This document shows, one piece after another, positions 9,771 to 20,637 of a stretch of 64,000 bases of DNA (positions are counted from its first letter, which is position 1; each line of letters starts with the position of its first letter). The stretch is from assembly GCF_009296175.1 (NCBI RefSeq), contig NZ_VOSK01000002.1, positions 102,241 to 166,240 of the forward strand, given 5' to 3'. A model generated the notes under the pieces. That model made no database searches. It was not told the DNA's origin and saw nothing but the letters and a program-made list of their open reading frames with translations. This DNA is from Microvirga tunisiensis (GTDB taxonomy: Bacteria; Pseudomonadota; Alphaproteobacteria; Rhizobiales; Beijerinckiaceae). A program made the position numbers and the translations under genes.

Positions 9771-9782
9771 TCGCCTGAAGCT

Positions 9783-9809
9783 CGAGGACGGCCGCGAAGG
9801 CCGTCCTCG
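9783..9809 (+). promoter_or_regulatory. Intercistronic stem-loop between urtA and urtB
   Basis: Eleven-base perfect arms (CGAGGACGGCC and GGCCGTCCTCG) surround a GCGAA loop, 13 bases after the urtA stop. No T-tract follows, so it is more likely an mRNA-stabilising or partial attenuating structure that raises binding protein over permease than a full terminator. That role is inferred from position. Confidence 0.7.
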
Positions 9810-9836
9810 CTCTCTCCTCTGTTCGAAGTTGATGGC

Positions 9837-11426
9837 ATGACCAGCTTGCGCAGCATCCTGCAGGCCTTCCTTCTGCTGCTCGGAATGACATCCGCGGCGG
9901 CGGCCGGCCCCTATGAAGACGCTCTGCCCAAGTTCGCGGCCGACAGCTATGCCGATACCGAGGCCGCCATCGGGGCTGTGGCAGGCAGCGGCCACGGACA
10001 ATCATTGAGCCTCGTCGAAGCTCTGCGCGACGGACGACTGATGGTCGCTGCGGGGCAGGTCTATATCCGTGATCCTGCGGGCAAGTTCTTGGATGCGGGA
10101 ACCGGGCAGTCCGTCGAGCCTCCTGCCGGCGCCAAGCCCGTACGGGTCAACAACCGTATCCGTCGCGCCATCGAGGCGGCTCTCGGCAGCATGACCTTGC
10201 TCAGCCCCGATGCCGCGGTCCGTCTCGACGCAGCCCGTGCGGTTTTCCGCTCGCGCGACGCGGCAGCTCTTCCGGCGCTCGAGAAGGCCATAGCACAGGA
10301 GAGCGACACCGGCTTGCGGAATGCTCTCGAGAGCGCTCGTGCCGCGATCGTTTTGAGCAAACCGGATGCCTCATCGTCGCAGAAGCTGGCAGCCATCGAA
10401 AACCTGCATGTCCGTGGCGATCAGGATGCTCTGGCGCTTCTCTCTTCGCTGCCGCCCGGAACGTCGGCGGACGTGTCCGGCGCTGCCGCCAAAGCAGCCG
10501 AGGGCATTCGCTCCCGGCTGGCGCTCTGGAGTTCCGTTCAGAACGTCTGGTATGGGATCTCCCTCGGGTCCGTCCTGCTGCTGGCGGCCATCGGCCTGTC
10601 GATCACCTTCGGCACCATGGGGGTCATCAACATGGCTCATGGCGAGATGGTTATGATCGGGGCTTATACGACCTTCCTGGTGCAGGAATTGATCCGCACC
10701 CATGCACCCGGTCTCTTCGGCGCCTCCCTGTTCATCGCGCTGCCGCTCGCCTTTCTCGTGGCGGGCCTGATCGGCATTCTCATCGAGCGCACGGTCATCC
10801 GCTTCCTTTACGGGCGGCCGCTTGAGACGCTTCTCGCCACCTGGGGCATATCCCTCATCCTGCAGCAGGGCGTGCGCACGATCTTCGGCCCGACCAATCG
10901 CGAGGTCGGCACGCCGGCCTGGATGAGCGGAGCCCTGGAGCTCGGAGGCTTGAGCCTCACCTATAACCGCATCGCCATCGTCGTCTTCGCCTTCGCGGTC
11001 TTCACGACTCTGCTTCTCGTGCTGCGGTACACATCGCTTGGGCTGTATGTTCGCGCCGTCACGCAGAACCGACGCATGGCGGGCTCCATGGGCATCCGGA
11101 CGAACCGGATCGACGCGCTGGCCTTCGGGCTCGGATCGGGGGTGGCCGGGATCGCCGGCGTGGCGCTCTCGCAGATCGACAATGTCAGCCCCAATCTCGG
11201 GCAGGGATACATCATCGACAGCTTCATGGTGGTGGTGTTCGGCGGCGTCGGTAATCTCTGGGGCACGCTGGTGGGCGCCATGACGCTCGGCGTCGCCAAC
11301 AAGCTGCTCGAGCCCTATGCGGGCGCGGTGCTCGGCAAGATCGTGCTGCTCGTCGCGATCATTCTTTTCATCCAAAGGCGTCCGCGCGGCCTCTTCGCGC
11401 TCAAAGGCAGGGCGGTCGAAGCATGA
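9837..11426 (+). CDS. urtB: Urea ABC transporter permease UrtB
   Basis: Inner-membrane permease of the LivH family, 529 residues. After a signal-like N-terminus there is a periplasmic domain of about 230 residues, the usual extension of UrtB compared with LivH. About eight membrane helices follow, with the LivH-type motifs ITFGTMGVINMAHGEMVMIGAYT and VVVFGGVGNLWGTLVGA. It pairs with UrtC to form the urea channel. The stop codon overlaps the urtC start as ATGA. Confidence 0.96.
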   Translation: MTSLRSILQAFLLLLGMTSAAAAGPYEDALPKFAADSYADTEAAIGAVAGSGHGQSLSLVEALRDGRLMVAAGQVYIRDPAGKFLDAGTGQSVEPPAGAKPVRVNNRIRRAIEAALGSMTLLSPDAAVRLDAARAVFRSRDAAALPALEKAIAQESDTGLRNALESARAAIVLSKPDASSSQKLAAIENLHVRGDQDALALLSSLPPGTSADVSGAAAKAAEGIRSRLALWSSVQNVWYGISLGSVLLLAAIGLSITFGTMGVINMAHGEMVMIGAYTTFLVQELIRTHAPGLFGASLFIALPLAFLVAGLIGILIERTVIRFLYGRPLETLLATWGISLILQQGVRTIFGPTNREVGTPAWMSGALELGGLSLTYNRIAIVVFAFAVFTTLLLVLRYTSLGLYVRAVTQNRRMAGSMGIRTNRIDALAFGLGSGVAGIAGVALSQIDNVSPNLGQGYIIDSFMVVVFGGVGNLWGTLVGAMTLGVANKLLEPYAGAVLGKIVLLVAIILFIQRRPRGLFALKGRAVEA

Positions 11427-12559
11427 AGTCGCAATCCGTGCTCGATCGTCAGAGCATCATCGTACTCCTTCTGCTGGGGGCGGCCGCCATTCTGGTGCCT
11501 GTCCTGAACGTGGCGGTGGACCCGGGATCCCCGATCCACCTGTCGGATCACCTTGTGCCGCTGCTCGGCAAATATATCTCCTTCGCGCTGCTCGCGCTCT
11601 CGGTCGATCTGATCTGGGGCTTCTGCGGCATTCTCTCTCTGGGACACGGCGCCTTCTTCGCGCTCGGCGGCTATGCCATGGGCATGTATCTCATGCGCCA
11701 GGTCGGGCCGCGCGGCGTCTACGCCGATCCGATCCTTCCCGACTTCATGGTGTTCCTGAACTGGAAGGAATTGCCCTGGTTCTGGCATGGGTTCGACTGG
11801 TTCCCGTTCGCAGCCCTCATGGTGCTGCTTGTGCCGGGCATTCTCGCCTTCGTGTTCGGCTGGTTTGCCTTCCGCTCGCGAGTGACGGGCGTCTACCTCT
11901 CCATCATCACACAGGCGATGACATTCGCCCTGATGCTCGCCTTCTTCCGCAATGACATGGGCTTCGGCGGCAATAACGGACTGACCGACTTCAAGGAGAT
12001 CCTGGGCTTCCCGATCCAGGCCGCCTCGACGCGGATCGTCCTGTTCGTCCTGTCGGTCGCGGCGCTTGCCGGGGGCTACCTGCTCTGCCGCTGGGTGGTG
12101 AGTTCCAAGTTCGGCAAGGTGCTCGTGGCGGTGCGCGACGCGGAGAGCCGCACGCGTTTTCTTGGATACCGTGTCGAGCACTACAAGCTTGCCGTCTTCA
12201 CGCTCTCGGCCATGCTGGCCGGCGTCGCAGGCGCACTCTACGTCCCGCAGGTCGGCATCATCAACCCGAGCGAGTTCGCACCGGCCAACTCCATCGAGGT
12301 GGTCATCTGGGTGGCGGTCGGCGGTCGCGGAACGCTGGCAGGCCCCATTCTCGGCGCGCTTCTGGTCAATGCGGGCAAGACCTGGTTCACCGGGATGCTG
12401 CCGGAATTCTGGCTCTTCGCGCTCGGCGGCCTCTTCGTCTTCGTCACGCTCCTGATGCCCCGCGGCATCCTCGGCGCGGCCAAGGATCTCTGGGCGCATG
12501 CCGGGCAGCGGCTGAAGTCCCGGCCCATGTCCGAACCGGTTTCCCAGGCGGCGGAGTAA
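11423..12559 (+). CDS. urtC: Urea ABC transporter permease UrtC
   Basis: LivM-family permease of 378 residues, the partner of UrtB. Several hydrophobic helices and the signatures LSVDLIWGFCGILSLGHGAFFALGGYAMGMY and AVGGRGTLAGPILGALLVNAGKTWF are visible; the latter is characteristic of UrtC. The start overlaps urtB by four bases, and urtD begins three bases after the stop, so the genes are tightly coupled. Confidence 0.96.
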   Translation: MKSQSVLDRQSIIVLLLLGAAAILVPVLNVAVDPGSPIHLSDHLVPLLGKYISFALLALSVDLIWGFCGILSLGHGAFFALGGYAMGMYLMRQVGPRGVYADPILPDFMVFLNWKELPWFWHGFDWFPFAALMVLLVPGILAFVFGWFAFRSRVTGVYLSIITQAMTFALMLAFFRNDMGFGGNNGLTDFKEILGFPIQAASTRIVLFVLSVAALAGGYLLCRWVVSSKFGKVLVAVRDAESRTRFLGYRVEHYKLAVFTLSAMLAGVAGALYVPQVGIINPSEFAPANSIEVVIWVAVGGRGTLAGPILGALLVNAGKTWFTGMLPEFWLFALGGLFVFVTLLMPRGILGAAKDLWAHAGQRLKSRPMSEPVSQAAE

Positions 12560-12562
12560 GTC

Positions 12563-13315
12563 ATGTCTGCACCCGTTACCCCGACGCTTCTCTATCTCGA
12601 CAACGTCTCCGTGTCCTTCGACGGCTTCCGGGCCTTGAACTCACTGTCGCTTGCCGTCGATCATGCGGAGATGCGCGCCATCATCGGCCCCAACGGGGCG
12701 GGCAAGACCACGATGATGGATGTCATTACCGGTAAGACCCGCCCGAACGAAGGCACGGCGCTCTTCGAGGGCTCTCACGATCTGACGGCGCTCGACGAAG
12801 CTGCGATCGCCGAACTCGGGATCGGCCGCAAGTTCCAGACGCCGACCGTGTTCGAGATGCACAGCGTCGAAGACAACATTCTCCTCGCCCTCAAGGAAAA
12901 CCGCTCTCCCTTCGCGACGCTTCTGTCGCGGCGCACGGCTCGGGAGCGTGAGCGGATCGAGGCGCTTCTGGAGCGGGTGCGCCTGACGGCGCATCGCCAC
13001 CGCAAGGCGGGGGAACTCTCACACGGTCAGAAGCAGTGGCTCGAGATCGGCATGCTGCTGGCGCAGCAACCCAAGCTCCTGCTGATCGATGAGCCCGCCG
13101 CAGGCATGACGGACCAGGAGACTGCCGACACGGCCGATCTCCTGCGCGACATCGCGAAGACGCAGGCCGTCGTCGTGGTGGAGCATGACATGACCTTCGT
13201 GCGCGATCTCGATGTAAAGGTCACATGCCTTCATGAAGGCACGGTGCTCGCCGAGGGAACGCTCGATGCGGTGAGTGCGAACGAGCGCGTGGTCGAGGTT
13301 TATCTGGGGCGATGA
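12563..13315 (+). CDS. urtD: Urea ABC transporter ATP-binding protein UrtD
   Basis: LivG-type ATPase of 250 residues that powers urea import with UrtE. It has Walker A GPNGAGKTT, an LSHGQKQWLEIGM signature loop in place of the canonical LSGGQ, Walker B LLLIDEPAAGM and the switch histidine in VVEHDMTFVR. The LSHGQKQWLEI form is typical of UrtD. Its stop overlaps the urtE start region. Confidence 0.96.
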   Translation: MSAPVTPTLLYLDNVSVSFDGFRALNSLSLAVDHAEMRAIIGPNGAGKTTMMDVITGKTRPNEGTALFEGSHDLTALDEAAIAELGIGRKFQTPTVFEMHSVEDNILLALKENRSPFATLLSRRTARERERIEALLERVRLTAHRHRKAGELSHGQKQWLEIGMLLAQQPKLLLIDEPAAGMTDQETADTADLLRDIAKTQAVVVVEHDMTFVRDLDVKVTCLHEGTVLAEGTLDAVSANERVVEVYLGR

Positions 13316-14013
13316 CGATGCTTTCGGTCGACAATCTCTCTCTGTATTACGGTGCCGCACAGGCGCTGCGCGGTATATCCGTCACTGCTTCGACCGGCGA
13401 GGTCACCTGCGTGCTCGGCCGGAACGGCGTTGGCAAGACGTCATTGCTGCGCGCCATCGCCGGGCACCGGCCGATCGCGGGCGGGAGCATCCACTTCGAG
13501 GGCCGTGACATCGCGCGCCTGAAGCCCTTCGAGCGCGCGGCGCTCGGAATCGCCTATGTCCCGCAAGGCCGGGAGATCTTTCCTCTCCTCACCGTCAAGG
13601 AAAACCTTGAGACGGGCTTTGCACCCCTGAAGCGCGGCGACAAGAAAATTCCCGATGAGGTCTTCGAGCTGTTTCCCGTCTTGAAATCCATGCTCGGCCG
13701 GCGCGGCGGCGATCTTTCCGGCGGGCAGCAGCAGCAACTGGCCATCGGGCGGGCGCTGGTCACCCGTCCGCGCCTGCTCGTGCTCGACGAGCCGACGGAA
13801 GGCATCCAGCCGTCGATCATCAAGGATATCGGACGGGCGATTACCTACTTGCGCGAACGGAAGGATATGGCCATCCTCCTGGTCGAGCAATATTTCGACT
13901 TCGCCCGCGACCTGGCCGACCGGTTCGTGGTGATGGAGCGCGGCGAGATCGTGCAGCATGGCGACCGCTCTGCGCTTGAGGGAGATGATGTACGTCAGCG
14001 CCTGGCCATTTGA
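13312..14013 (+). CDS. urtE: Urea ABC transporter ATP-binding protein UrtE
   Basis: LivF-type ATPase of 233 residues. Walker A GRNGVGKTS, signature LSGGQQQQLAIGRAL, Walker B LLVLDEPTEGIQPSII and the H-loop replaced by LLVEQYFDFARD (glutamine, as usual in LivF/UrtE proteins) are visible. The start at 13312 gives an ATGA overlap with urtD; a second in-frame ATG six bases later is also possible. The gene end overlaps the probable ureD start, so transport and urease genes form one transcription unit. Confidence 0.95.
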   Translation: MTMLSVDNLSLYYGAAQALRGISVTASTGEVTCVLGRNGVGKTSLLRAIAGHRPIAGGSIHFEGRDIARLKPFERAALGIAYVPQGREIFPLLTVKENLETGFAPLKRGDKKIPDEVFELFPVLKSMLGRRGGDLSGGQQQQLAIGRALVTRPRLLVLDEPTEGIQPSIIKDIGRAITYLRERKDMAILLVEQYFDFARDLADRFVVMERGEIVQHGDRSALEGDDVRQRLAI

Positions 14014-14842
14014 TGGTGTCTCCCAGTCCGTGTCTCCACAGCGTCAGCGTGCCGTCGGTCGTGTTGCGTTCAGCGCAGCGGGCTTGAGCGGCCGTACCCG
14101 GCCCATGCAGATCGAAGAGAGCGGATCCATGCGGATCAGGCTCCCGAAAGGCGAGGGGAGCGGGCTCGATGCCGTTCTCGTCAATACGGCGGGGGGCATT
14201 GCGTGCGGCGATCGCTTCTCAGTCGGGATCGAGGTGCGATCCGGCGCCGCTGTAACGGTTGCGACACCTGCGGCCGAGAAGGTTTATCGCTCGGACGGAC
14301 CGGTTGCGGAGCTGGCGGTTGATCTCAGGCTGGAGGCCGGCACACGGCTCGACTGGCTGCCTCAGGAAACCATTTTGTTCGACAGGTCACGCCTGCGCCG
14401 AAATCTCGCTGCCGAGATGCCTGACGATGCGAGCCTGACCGTGTTCGAGGCCGTCGTGTTCGGGCGGGAAGCTCGCGCCGAGAACATCGCAGAGGGATTG
14501 TTCGAGGATTGCTGGCGCATCCGGCGTGGAGGGCGCCTCGTCTATGCCGATACGCTGCGGCTCGATGGATCGATTGCCGATCTCCTCCGGAAGCCCAGCG
14601 TCGGGAAGGGTGCCCGGGTCCTCGCCACATTCATCCATGTGTCGCCGGATGCCGAAGCGCGCCTCGAAGCGGTGCGCGAGTGCATTCCCACCGTCAATGG
14701 CTGCGATGCTGCAGCCAGTGCCTGGAACGGACTTCTCGCCGTGCGCTTCTGCGCCATGACTATCGAGTCTTTACGCAAAGCTGCCGTTCCGTTTCTTCTC
14801 GCCTTTCGTGGCGAGCCCCTGCCTCGTGTCTGGCTCAGCTAG
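13988..14842 (+). CDS. ureD: Urease accessory protein UreD (UreH)
   Basis: Accessory protein of about 284 residues that binds apo-urease and, with UreF and UreG, forms the nickel-insertion complex. Family signatures are LVNTAGGIACGDRFSVGIEV, TPAAEKVYRSDG and WLPQETILFDRSRLRRN. The start is uncertain: ATG at 13985 or 13988 is preceded closely by GAGGGA and overlaps urtE, while a GTG at 14030 would give a slightly shorter protein. The gene sits between the transporter and structural urease genes, the usual place in alphaproteobacteria. Confidence 0.93.
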   Translation: MYVSAWPFDGVSQSVSPQRQRAVGRVAFSAAGLSGRTRPMQIEESGSMRIRLPKGEGSGLDAVLVNTAGGIACGDRFSVGIEVRSGAAVTVATPAAEKVYRSDGPVAELAVDLRLEAGTRLDWLPQETILFDRSRLRRNLAAEMPDDASLTVFEAVVFGREARAENIAEGLFEDCWRIRRGGRLVYADTLRLDGSIADLLRKPSVGKGARVLATFIHVSPDAEARLEAVRECIPTVNGCDAAASAWNGLLAVRFCAMTIESLRKAAVPFLLAFRGEPLPRVWLS

Positions 14843-14851
14843 GGTCGAACC

Positions 14852-15471
14852 ATGCAACTCACTCCCCGTGAAAAAGACAAGCTTCTGATCGCCATGGCCG
14901 CCATGGTCGCCCGCCGGCGTCTGGAGCGTGGCGTGAAGCTCAATCATCCGGAAGCCATCGCCCTCATCACCGATACGGTCGTGGAAGGCGCGCGCGACGG
15001 ACGCTCCGTCGCAGAGCTGATGGAGGCGGGCGCGCATGTCATTACCGCCGATCAGGTCATGGAAGGCATCGCCGAGATGATCCACGATGTGCAGGTGGAG
15101 GCGACCTTTCCCGATGGCACCAAGCTCGTCACCGTCCATCATCCGATCCGCGGCGCGGCATCCAAGGACGTGCCCGGCGAAGTGATGGCGCAGGAGGGCG
15201 AGATCATTTTCAACGAGGGCGCCGAGCGCGTCGTACTGACCGTCGCGAACACGGGCGACCGTCCGATCCAGGTCGGTAGTCACTACCACTTCCACGAGAC
15301 GAACCCTGCTTTGTCATTCGACCGCGAGAAGGCCCGCGGCATGCGGCTCGACATCGCGCCCGGCACGGCAGTGCGTTTCGAGCCCGGCTCCACGCGCGAA
15401 GTGGTGCTCGTTCCGCTTTCCGGCAGGCGCGAGGTCTATGGGTTCCGCCAAGGCGTGATGGGAGCGCTGTG

Positions 15472-15472
<1 letters not shown>
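14852..15472 (+). CDS. ureAB: Fused urease gamma/beta subunit (UreA-UreB)
   Basis: One 206-residue chain joins the two small urease subunits. Residues 1 to about 100 are the gamma subunit ([39 protein letters not shown]). After a short linker the beta subunit follows, with [15 protein letters not shown] and the conserved [13 protein letters not shown]. In most bacteria these are separate genes; the fused form is known from Helicobacter and from some alphaproteobacteria. The subunit packs with UreC to build the active trimer. The stop overlaps the ureC start, so expression is coupled. Confidence 0.95.
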
Positions 15473-17199
<1,727 letters not shown>

Positions 17200-17200
17200 C

Positions 17201-17677
17201 ATGATCCGCGCCACATCCATCATCCGTCGTGAAGCCGTCGAGCAGGACCGCATCGTCGACGTCATCACCCTCGATCACGGCGACCGACACCGCCGCCGCA
17301 TCATGCTCAATGCCGATGGCGGCACTGCCTTCCTGCTCGATCTCGAGAAGGCCGACGTGCTGGAGGATGGCGATGCCATCCGGCTGGAGAGCGGCTGGCT
17401 CGTCGAAGTGAGGGCTGCGCCGGAGAAGCTCGTGGAGATCAAGACGGAGGATCCGCTCGAGCTCCTGACCCTCGCCTGGCATATCGGCAACCGGCACGTG
17501 CCGGCGGAAGTCACGCGCGAGGCGATCTATATCGCGTACGATCATGTGCTGGTCGACATGTTGCTCGGGCTCGGCGCCAAGGTCGAGATAGTCGAGCGTC
17601 CCTTCCGTCCGGTCCGCGGCGCCTATCATCACCACGAGCATGGCGGGCACTCTCACCACGGACATGATCATGGATGA
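17201..17677 (+). CDS. ureE: Urease accessory protein UreE, histidine-rich nickel chaperone
   Basis: Small nickel-binding dimer of 158 residues that delivers metal to the UreDFG complex. The N-terminal domain (RRIMLNADGGTAFLLDLEKADVLEDGDAI) and C-terminal domain (LAWHIGNRHVPAEV, YDHVLVDMLLGLGAKV) are canonical. The tail is histidine-rich ([16 protein letters not shown]), suited to nickel storage. The start at 17201 follows the ureC stop by one base; a longer upstream frame has no family similarity. Confidence 0.96.
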   Translation: MIRATSIIRREAVEQDRIVDVITLDHGDRHRRRIMLNADGGTAFLLDLEKADVLEDGDAIRLESGWLVEVRAAPEKLVEIKTEDPLELLTLAWHIGNRHVPAEVTREAIYIAYDHVLVDMLLGLGAKVEIVERPFRPVRGAYHHHEHGGHSHHGHDHG

Positions 17678-18371
17678 CGCCTCCGTGAAAGCGCAGGGTT
17701 TGGGACGAGACTCGGTAATCCTGCCGCTCTTCGCCTGGCTTTCGCCGTCCTATCCTGTCGGCTGCTATGCCTATTCACATGCCCTGGAATGGGCGGTGGA
17801 GGCTGGCGATGTCAGCGATGAAACGACCCTCGTTGCATGGCTGACCGATCTGCTCACTCTCGGCCTCGGCCGCAACGATGCCATTCTTCTGAGCCACGCC
17901 TACCGGGCCGTTGAGCAGGGTCATCGCCGTGACCTTGAAACCGTCAACGAACTCGCTCTCGCCTTGTCGCCCTCTGCCGAGCTCTATCTCGAAACCAGTC
18001 AGCAGGGACGCAGCTTCCTCGACGCGACCCTTGCTGCCTGGCCGTCGCCGCATCTGCCCCCGCTCGAGGGGGATGTTGCCTTTCCTGTTGCTATCGGCAT
18101 GGCCGCGGCAGCGCATGGCGTTCCGCTGCCGATTACATCGCAAGCCTACCTCTTCGGACTTGTGCAGACGCTCGTGTCCGCTGCCATTCGACTGGCACCC
18201 ATCGGGCAGACGGCGGGCATCCGCGTGTCCGCCGCATTGGCCGGCACGGCTCAGGACATCGCACACCAGGGAATGTCTCTCACGCTCGACAATATCGGTG
18301 GCTCGACATTCCGGGCCGATCTCGGCTCCTTCCACCATGAAAACCAGTATACGAGGCTTTTCCGCTCATGA
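17670..18371 (+). CDS. ureF: Urease accessory protein UreF
   Basis: All-helical accessory protein of about 233 residues that binds UreD and gates UreG GTPase activity during nickel insertion. Signatures are [29 protein letters not shown] and a C-terminal segment ending in [12 protein letters not shown]. The ATG at 17670 overlaps ureE by eight bases; an ATG two codons earlier is equally possible. The end overlaps ureG as ATGA. Confidence 0.94.
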   Translation: MDDASVKAQGLGRDSVILPLFAWLSPSYPVGCYAYSHALEWAVEAGDVSDETTLVAWLTDLLTLGLGRNDAILLSHAYRAVEQGHRRDLETVNELALALSPSAELYLETSQQGRSFLDATLAAWPSPHLPPLEGDVAFPVAIGMAAAAHGVPLPITSQAYLFGLVQTLVSAAIRLAPIGQTAGIRVSAALAGTAQDIAHQGMSLTLDNIGGSTFRADLGSFHHENQYTRLFRS

Positions 18372-18991
18372 CTTCTCATACGGGACCCCTTCGCGTCGGC
18401 ATCGGCGGACCAGTCGGCTCGGGCAAGACAGCGCTGATGGAAGCGCTCTGCAAGACGTTCCGCGAACGCTACGACATCTGCGCGATCACCAACGACATCT
18501 ACACCAAGGAGGACGCGCGCCTCCTGACCGTTGCCGGCGCGCTGCCGGTTGAGCGCATCATGGGCGTGGAGACCGGCGGATGTCCGCACACGGCGATCCG
18601 CGAGGACGCCTCCATCAACCTTGCGGCCATCGCCACCATGCGCAAGCGCTTTCCGGCCCTCGACATCGTGCTGGTGGAATCCGGCGGCGACAATCTAGCG
18701 GCGACGTTTTCGCCCGAGCTCGCCGATCTGACGATCTACGTGATCGACGTGGCCGGCGGAGAGAAGATCCCGCGAAAAGGGGGCCCTGGCATCACGCGTT
18801 CCGATCTTCTCGTGGTCAACAAGATCGATCTGGCGCCCTATGTCGGTGCCGATCTCGCGGTCATGGAAGAAGACACCAAGCGTATGCGCGGCCAGCGTCC
18901 ATACGTGTTCAGCAATGTCCGCGACGGCATCGGGGTCGATGCCATCGCCCAGTTCATCGAACAGGCCGGTGGCCTGTCGTCCGCGGCCTAA
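18368..18991 (+). CDS. ureG: Urease accessory GTPase UreG
   Basis: SIMIBI-class GTPase of 207 residues that drives nickel delivery to urease. P-loop [11 protein letters not shown], the nickel-binding Cys-Pro-His motif inside [33 protein letters not shown] and the guanine-specificity motif [12 protein letters not shown] are present. The sequence is highly conserved and normal in length. Confidence 0.97.
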   Translation: MTSHTGPLRVGIGGPVGSGKTALMEALCKTFRERYDICAITNDIYTKEDARLLTVAGALPVERIMGVETGGCPHTAIREDASINLAAIATMRKRFPALDIVLVESGGDNLAATFSPELADLTIYVIDVAGGEKIPRKGGPGITRSDLLVVNKIDLAPYVGADLAVMEEDTKRMRGQRPYVFSNVRDGIGVDAIAQFIEQAGGLSSAA

Positions 18992-19006
18992 AAGGGGGAT
19001 TCCAGG

Positions 19007-19576
19007 ATGTTCAAACGCTCGGCTCTTGCCACGATGCTAATAGCGGCAACGACACCGGCTCTGGCTCACACGGGGCAACCTGCATTCTCAGGTTTCCTGG
19101 CCGGTTTCACACACCCTCTGACAGGCCTCGATCATACGCTTGCCATGGTCGGCGTCGGTCTCTTCGCGTCTCTGCTTGGCGGACGGGCTCTCTGGGCCGT
19201 TCCCGCAAGCTTTGTCGGGATGATGCTCGTTGGCGGGATGATGGGCTTGGCCAGTATTGAGATTCCGGCTGTCGAGTTCGGAATTGCTGCCTCGGTCATT
19301 GTCCTCGGTGCGGTTGTATCGCTGGGTCGGGCATGGCCTGTCGGAGCGGCGATGACGCTTGTTGGAGTCTTCGCCATCTTCCACGGTTATGCTCACGGTG
19401 CTGAGATCCCGGCCGGAGCCGGTGCCGCGCTCTACAGCCTCGGCTTCACGCTGGCGAGCGCGGTTCTGCACGGATTGGGCATCGTGCTCGGAGCGGCCGC
19501 TGCTCGTCAGACTTATGCCGGTCGTCTAGCAGGTGCCGCCGTCGCGGTCGCGGGCGTTGTTCTCTTGATCGGTTAG
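19007..19576 (+). CDS. hupE: HupE/UreJ family nickel permease
   Basis: Integral membrane protein of 189 residues with an N-terminal signal-like helix ending ALAHTGQPAFSGFLAGFTHPLTGLDHTLAMVGVGL, the HupE/UreJ signature. The histidines and aspartate in HPLTGLDH are thought to bind nickel. About six hydrophobic segments follow, with FHGYAHGAEIP in the middle. A clear GGGGGA ribosome site precedes the ATG. As the last gene of the urease operon it most likely imports nickel for UreC. Confidence 0.92.
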   Translation: MFKRSALATMLIAATTPALAHTGQPAFSGFLAGFTHPLTGLDHTLAMVGVGLFASLLGGRALWAVPASFVGMMLVGGMMGLASIEIPAVEFGIAASVIVLGAVVSLGRAWPVGAAMTLVGVFAIFHGYAHGAEIPAGAGAALYSLGFTLASAVLHGLGIVLGAAAARQTYAGRLAGAAVAVAGVVLLIG

Positions 19577-19637
19577 ACGCAAGGGCCGTTGCTCTCGAGG
19601 CGTTTTTGACGCGATAGCGGTCAGGTTGCCGTATCAT

Positions 19638-19675
19638 GAAAGGTCCTTGGCCACGGATGCAGCCAAGAACCTTTC
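19638..19675. terminator. Strong hairpin between convergent genes
   Basis: Fourteen-base arms with one mismatch (GAAAGGTCCTTGGC and GCCAAGAACCTTTC) enclose a ten-base loop. It lies between the convergent hupE and the glycine-rich gene, so it could end both transcripts. Neither side has a T-tract, so classical intrinsic termination is not assured. Confidence 0.55.
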
Positions 19676-19695
19676 GGCATCGGGATCAGGCGTGG

Positions 19696-20436
19696 TCAGT
19701 GTTTCCCACCGCCATTTCCATTGCCATTGCCATTGCCATGGCCGCCGCCGTTCCCGGCAGGACCATCCTGATCCGTGCCGTCGCCATTGTTGGAGCCGCC
19801 GGGGTTGGACGCGTCGTTGCCGTCGTCGTCATTCCCGTGCCCGTTATTGCCATGGCCGCCGGCATTGCCATTCCCACGGCCAGAACCATTGTTGCCTTGG
19901 CTATTGCCGACACTGCCGCTTGAGCCTGTGTTGCCCGTTCCGGCAGTCCCACCGGCGCCGCTGCCATTATCAACCGACCCACCAACGCCGCCCGCGTTGC
20001 CGGCGCTGCGAGAGCCGCCGGTGCTGCCGGTTGCCGTGGTGCCGCTTTCAGCGACGGCTCCGCCGCGGCTCGCACCCACACTGCCGCTGACGGTGCCTGT
20101 GTTACCAGCAGCGGTGCTGCTCCTGACGGCACCGGCTGCGCCAAGGGCCGAGCTCTCAGAGCCTTGGAGGTCGACAGGTCGGTTGCCGATGGAGCCGGTC
20201 ACGGCATCATCCGGATCTCCGATACGATCCGTTCTGCGAAGTGCTTGGGGCCGAACGGCACAGCGACAGGTTTCCAGACCTTGCACAATGTGAAGTCGGC
20301 AGTTGCGGTACATGGAGGCATCGGCGACTGCAGGCACGCATTGCTGGCCGGTCCTGACGCTCTGAGCATCAGACGGCGTTCCAAGTGCGAGGAAGAGGGC
20401 AGCGCTGGACAAAGCAAGAGCGTATGAACGCAACAT
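19696..20436 (-). CDS. Secreted glycine/asparagine-rich low-complexity protein, function unknown
   Basis: The 246-residue product starts with a signal peptide (MLRSYALALSSAALFLALGTPSDAQS). A short cysteine-containing stretch follows (CVPAV, NCRLHIVQGLETCRC; four cysteines), then a tail from about residue 95 made almost only of Gly, Asn, Ser, Thr, Ala and Asp, ending in runs of GNG and GGGKH. The ATG at 20436 is preferred over a GTG three codons upstream because AGGTG lies at ribosome-site distance from it. The tail is probably disordered and exported. No family was recognised; a cell-surface, matrix or mineral/metal-binding role would be guesswork. Confidence 0.7.
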   Translation of the reverse strand: MLRSYALALSSAALFLALGTPSDAQSVRTGQQCVPAVADASMYRNCRLHIVQGLETCRCAVRPQALRRTDRIGDPDDAVTGSIGNRPVDLQGSESSALGAAGAVRSSTAAGNTGTVSGSVGASRGGAVAESGTTATGSTGGSRSAGNAGGVGGSVDNGSGAGGTAGTGNTGSSGSVGNSQGNNGSGRGNGNAGGHGNNGHGNDDDGNDASNPGGSNNGDGTDQDGPAGNGGGHGNGNGNGNGGGKH

Positions 20437-20637
20437 GGTGTTCACCTACATAAAGCCAATTCGGATGATGAGCTACGTTGAGGCAGCTCGCTTGGCTAAA
20501 AGACGCAGGTGTAGGAATAACGTTCCGTTATATAGGCAAAAAAATCTGCCCCTAAGAATGAGAACTTTGTTGAAGCTTTGAGTCAGAGCGGCTGATCCGA
20601 GCAGCAATGCTGGGCAGTATGCTTTGGTCTGCTTTCA

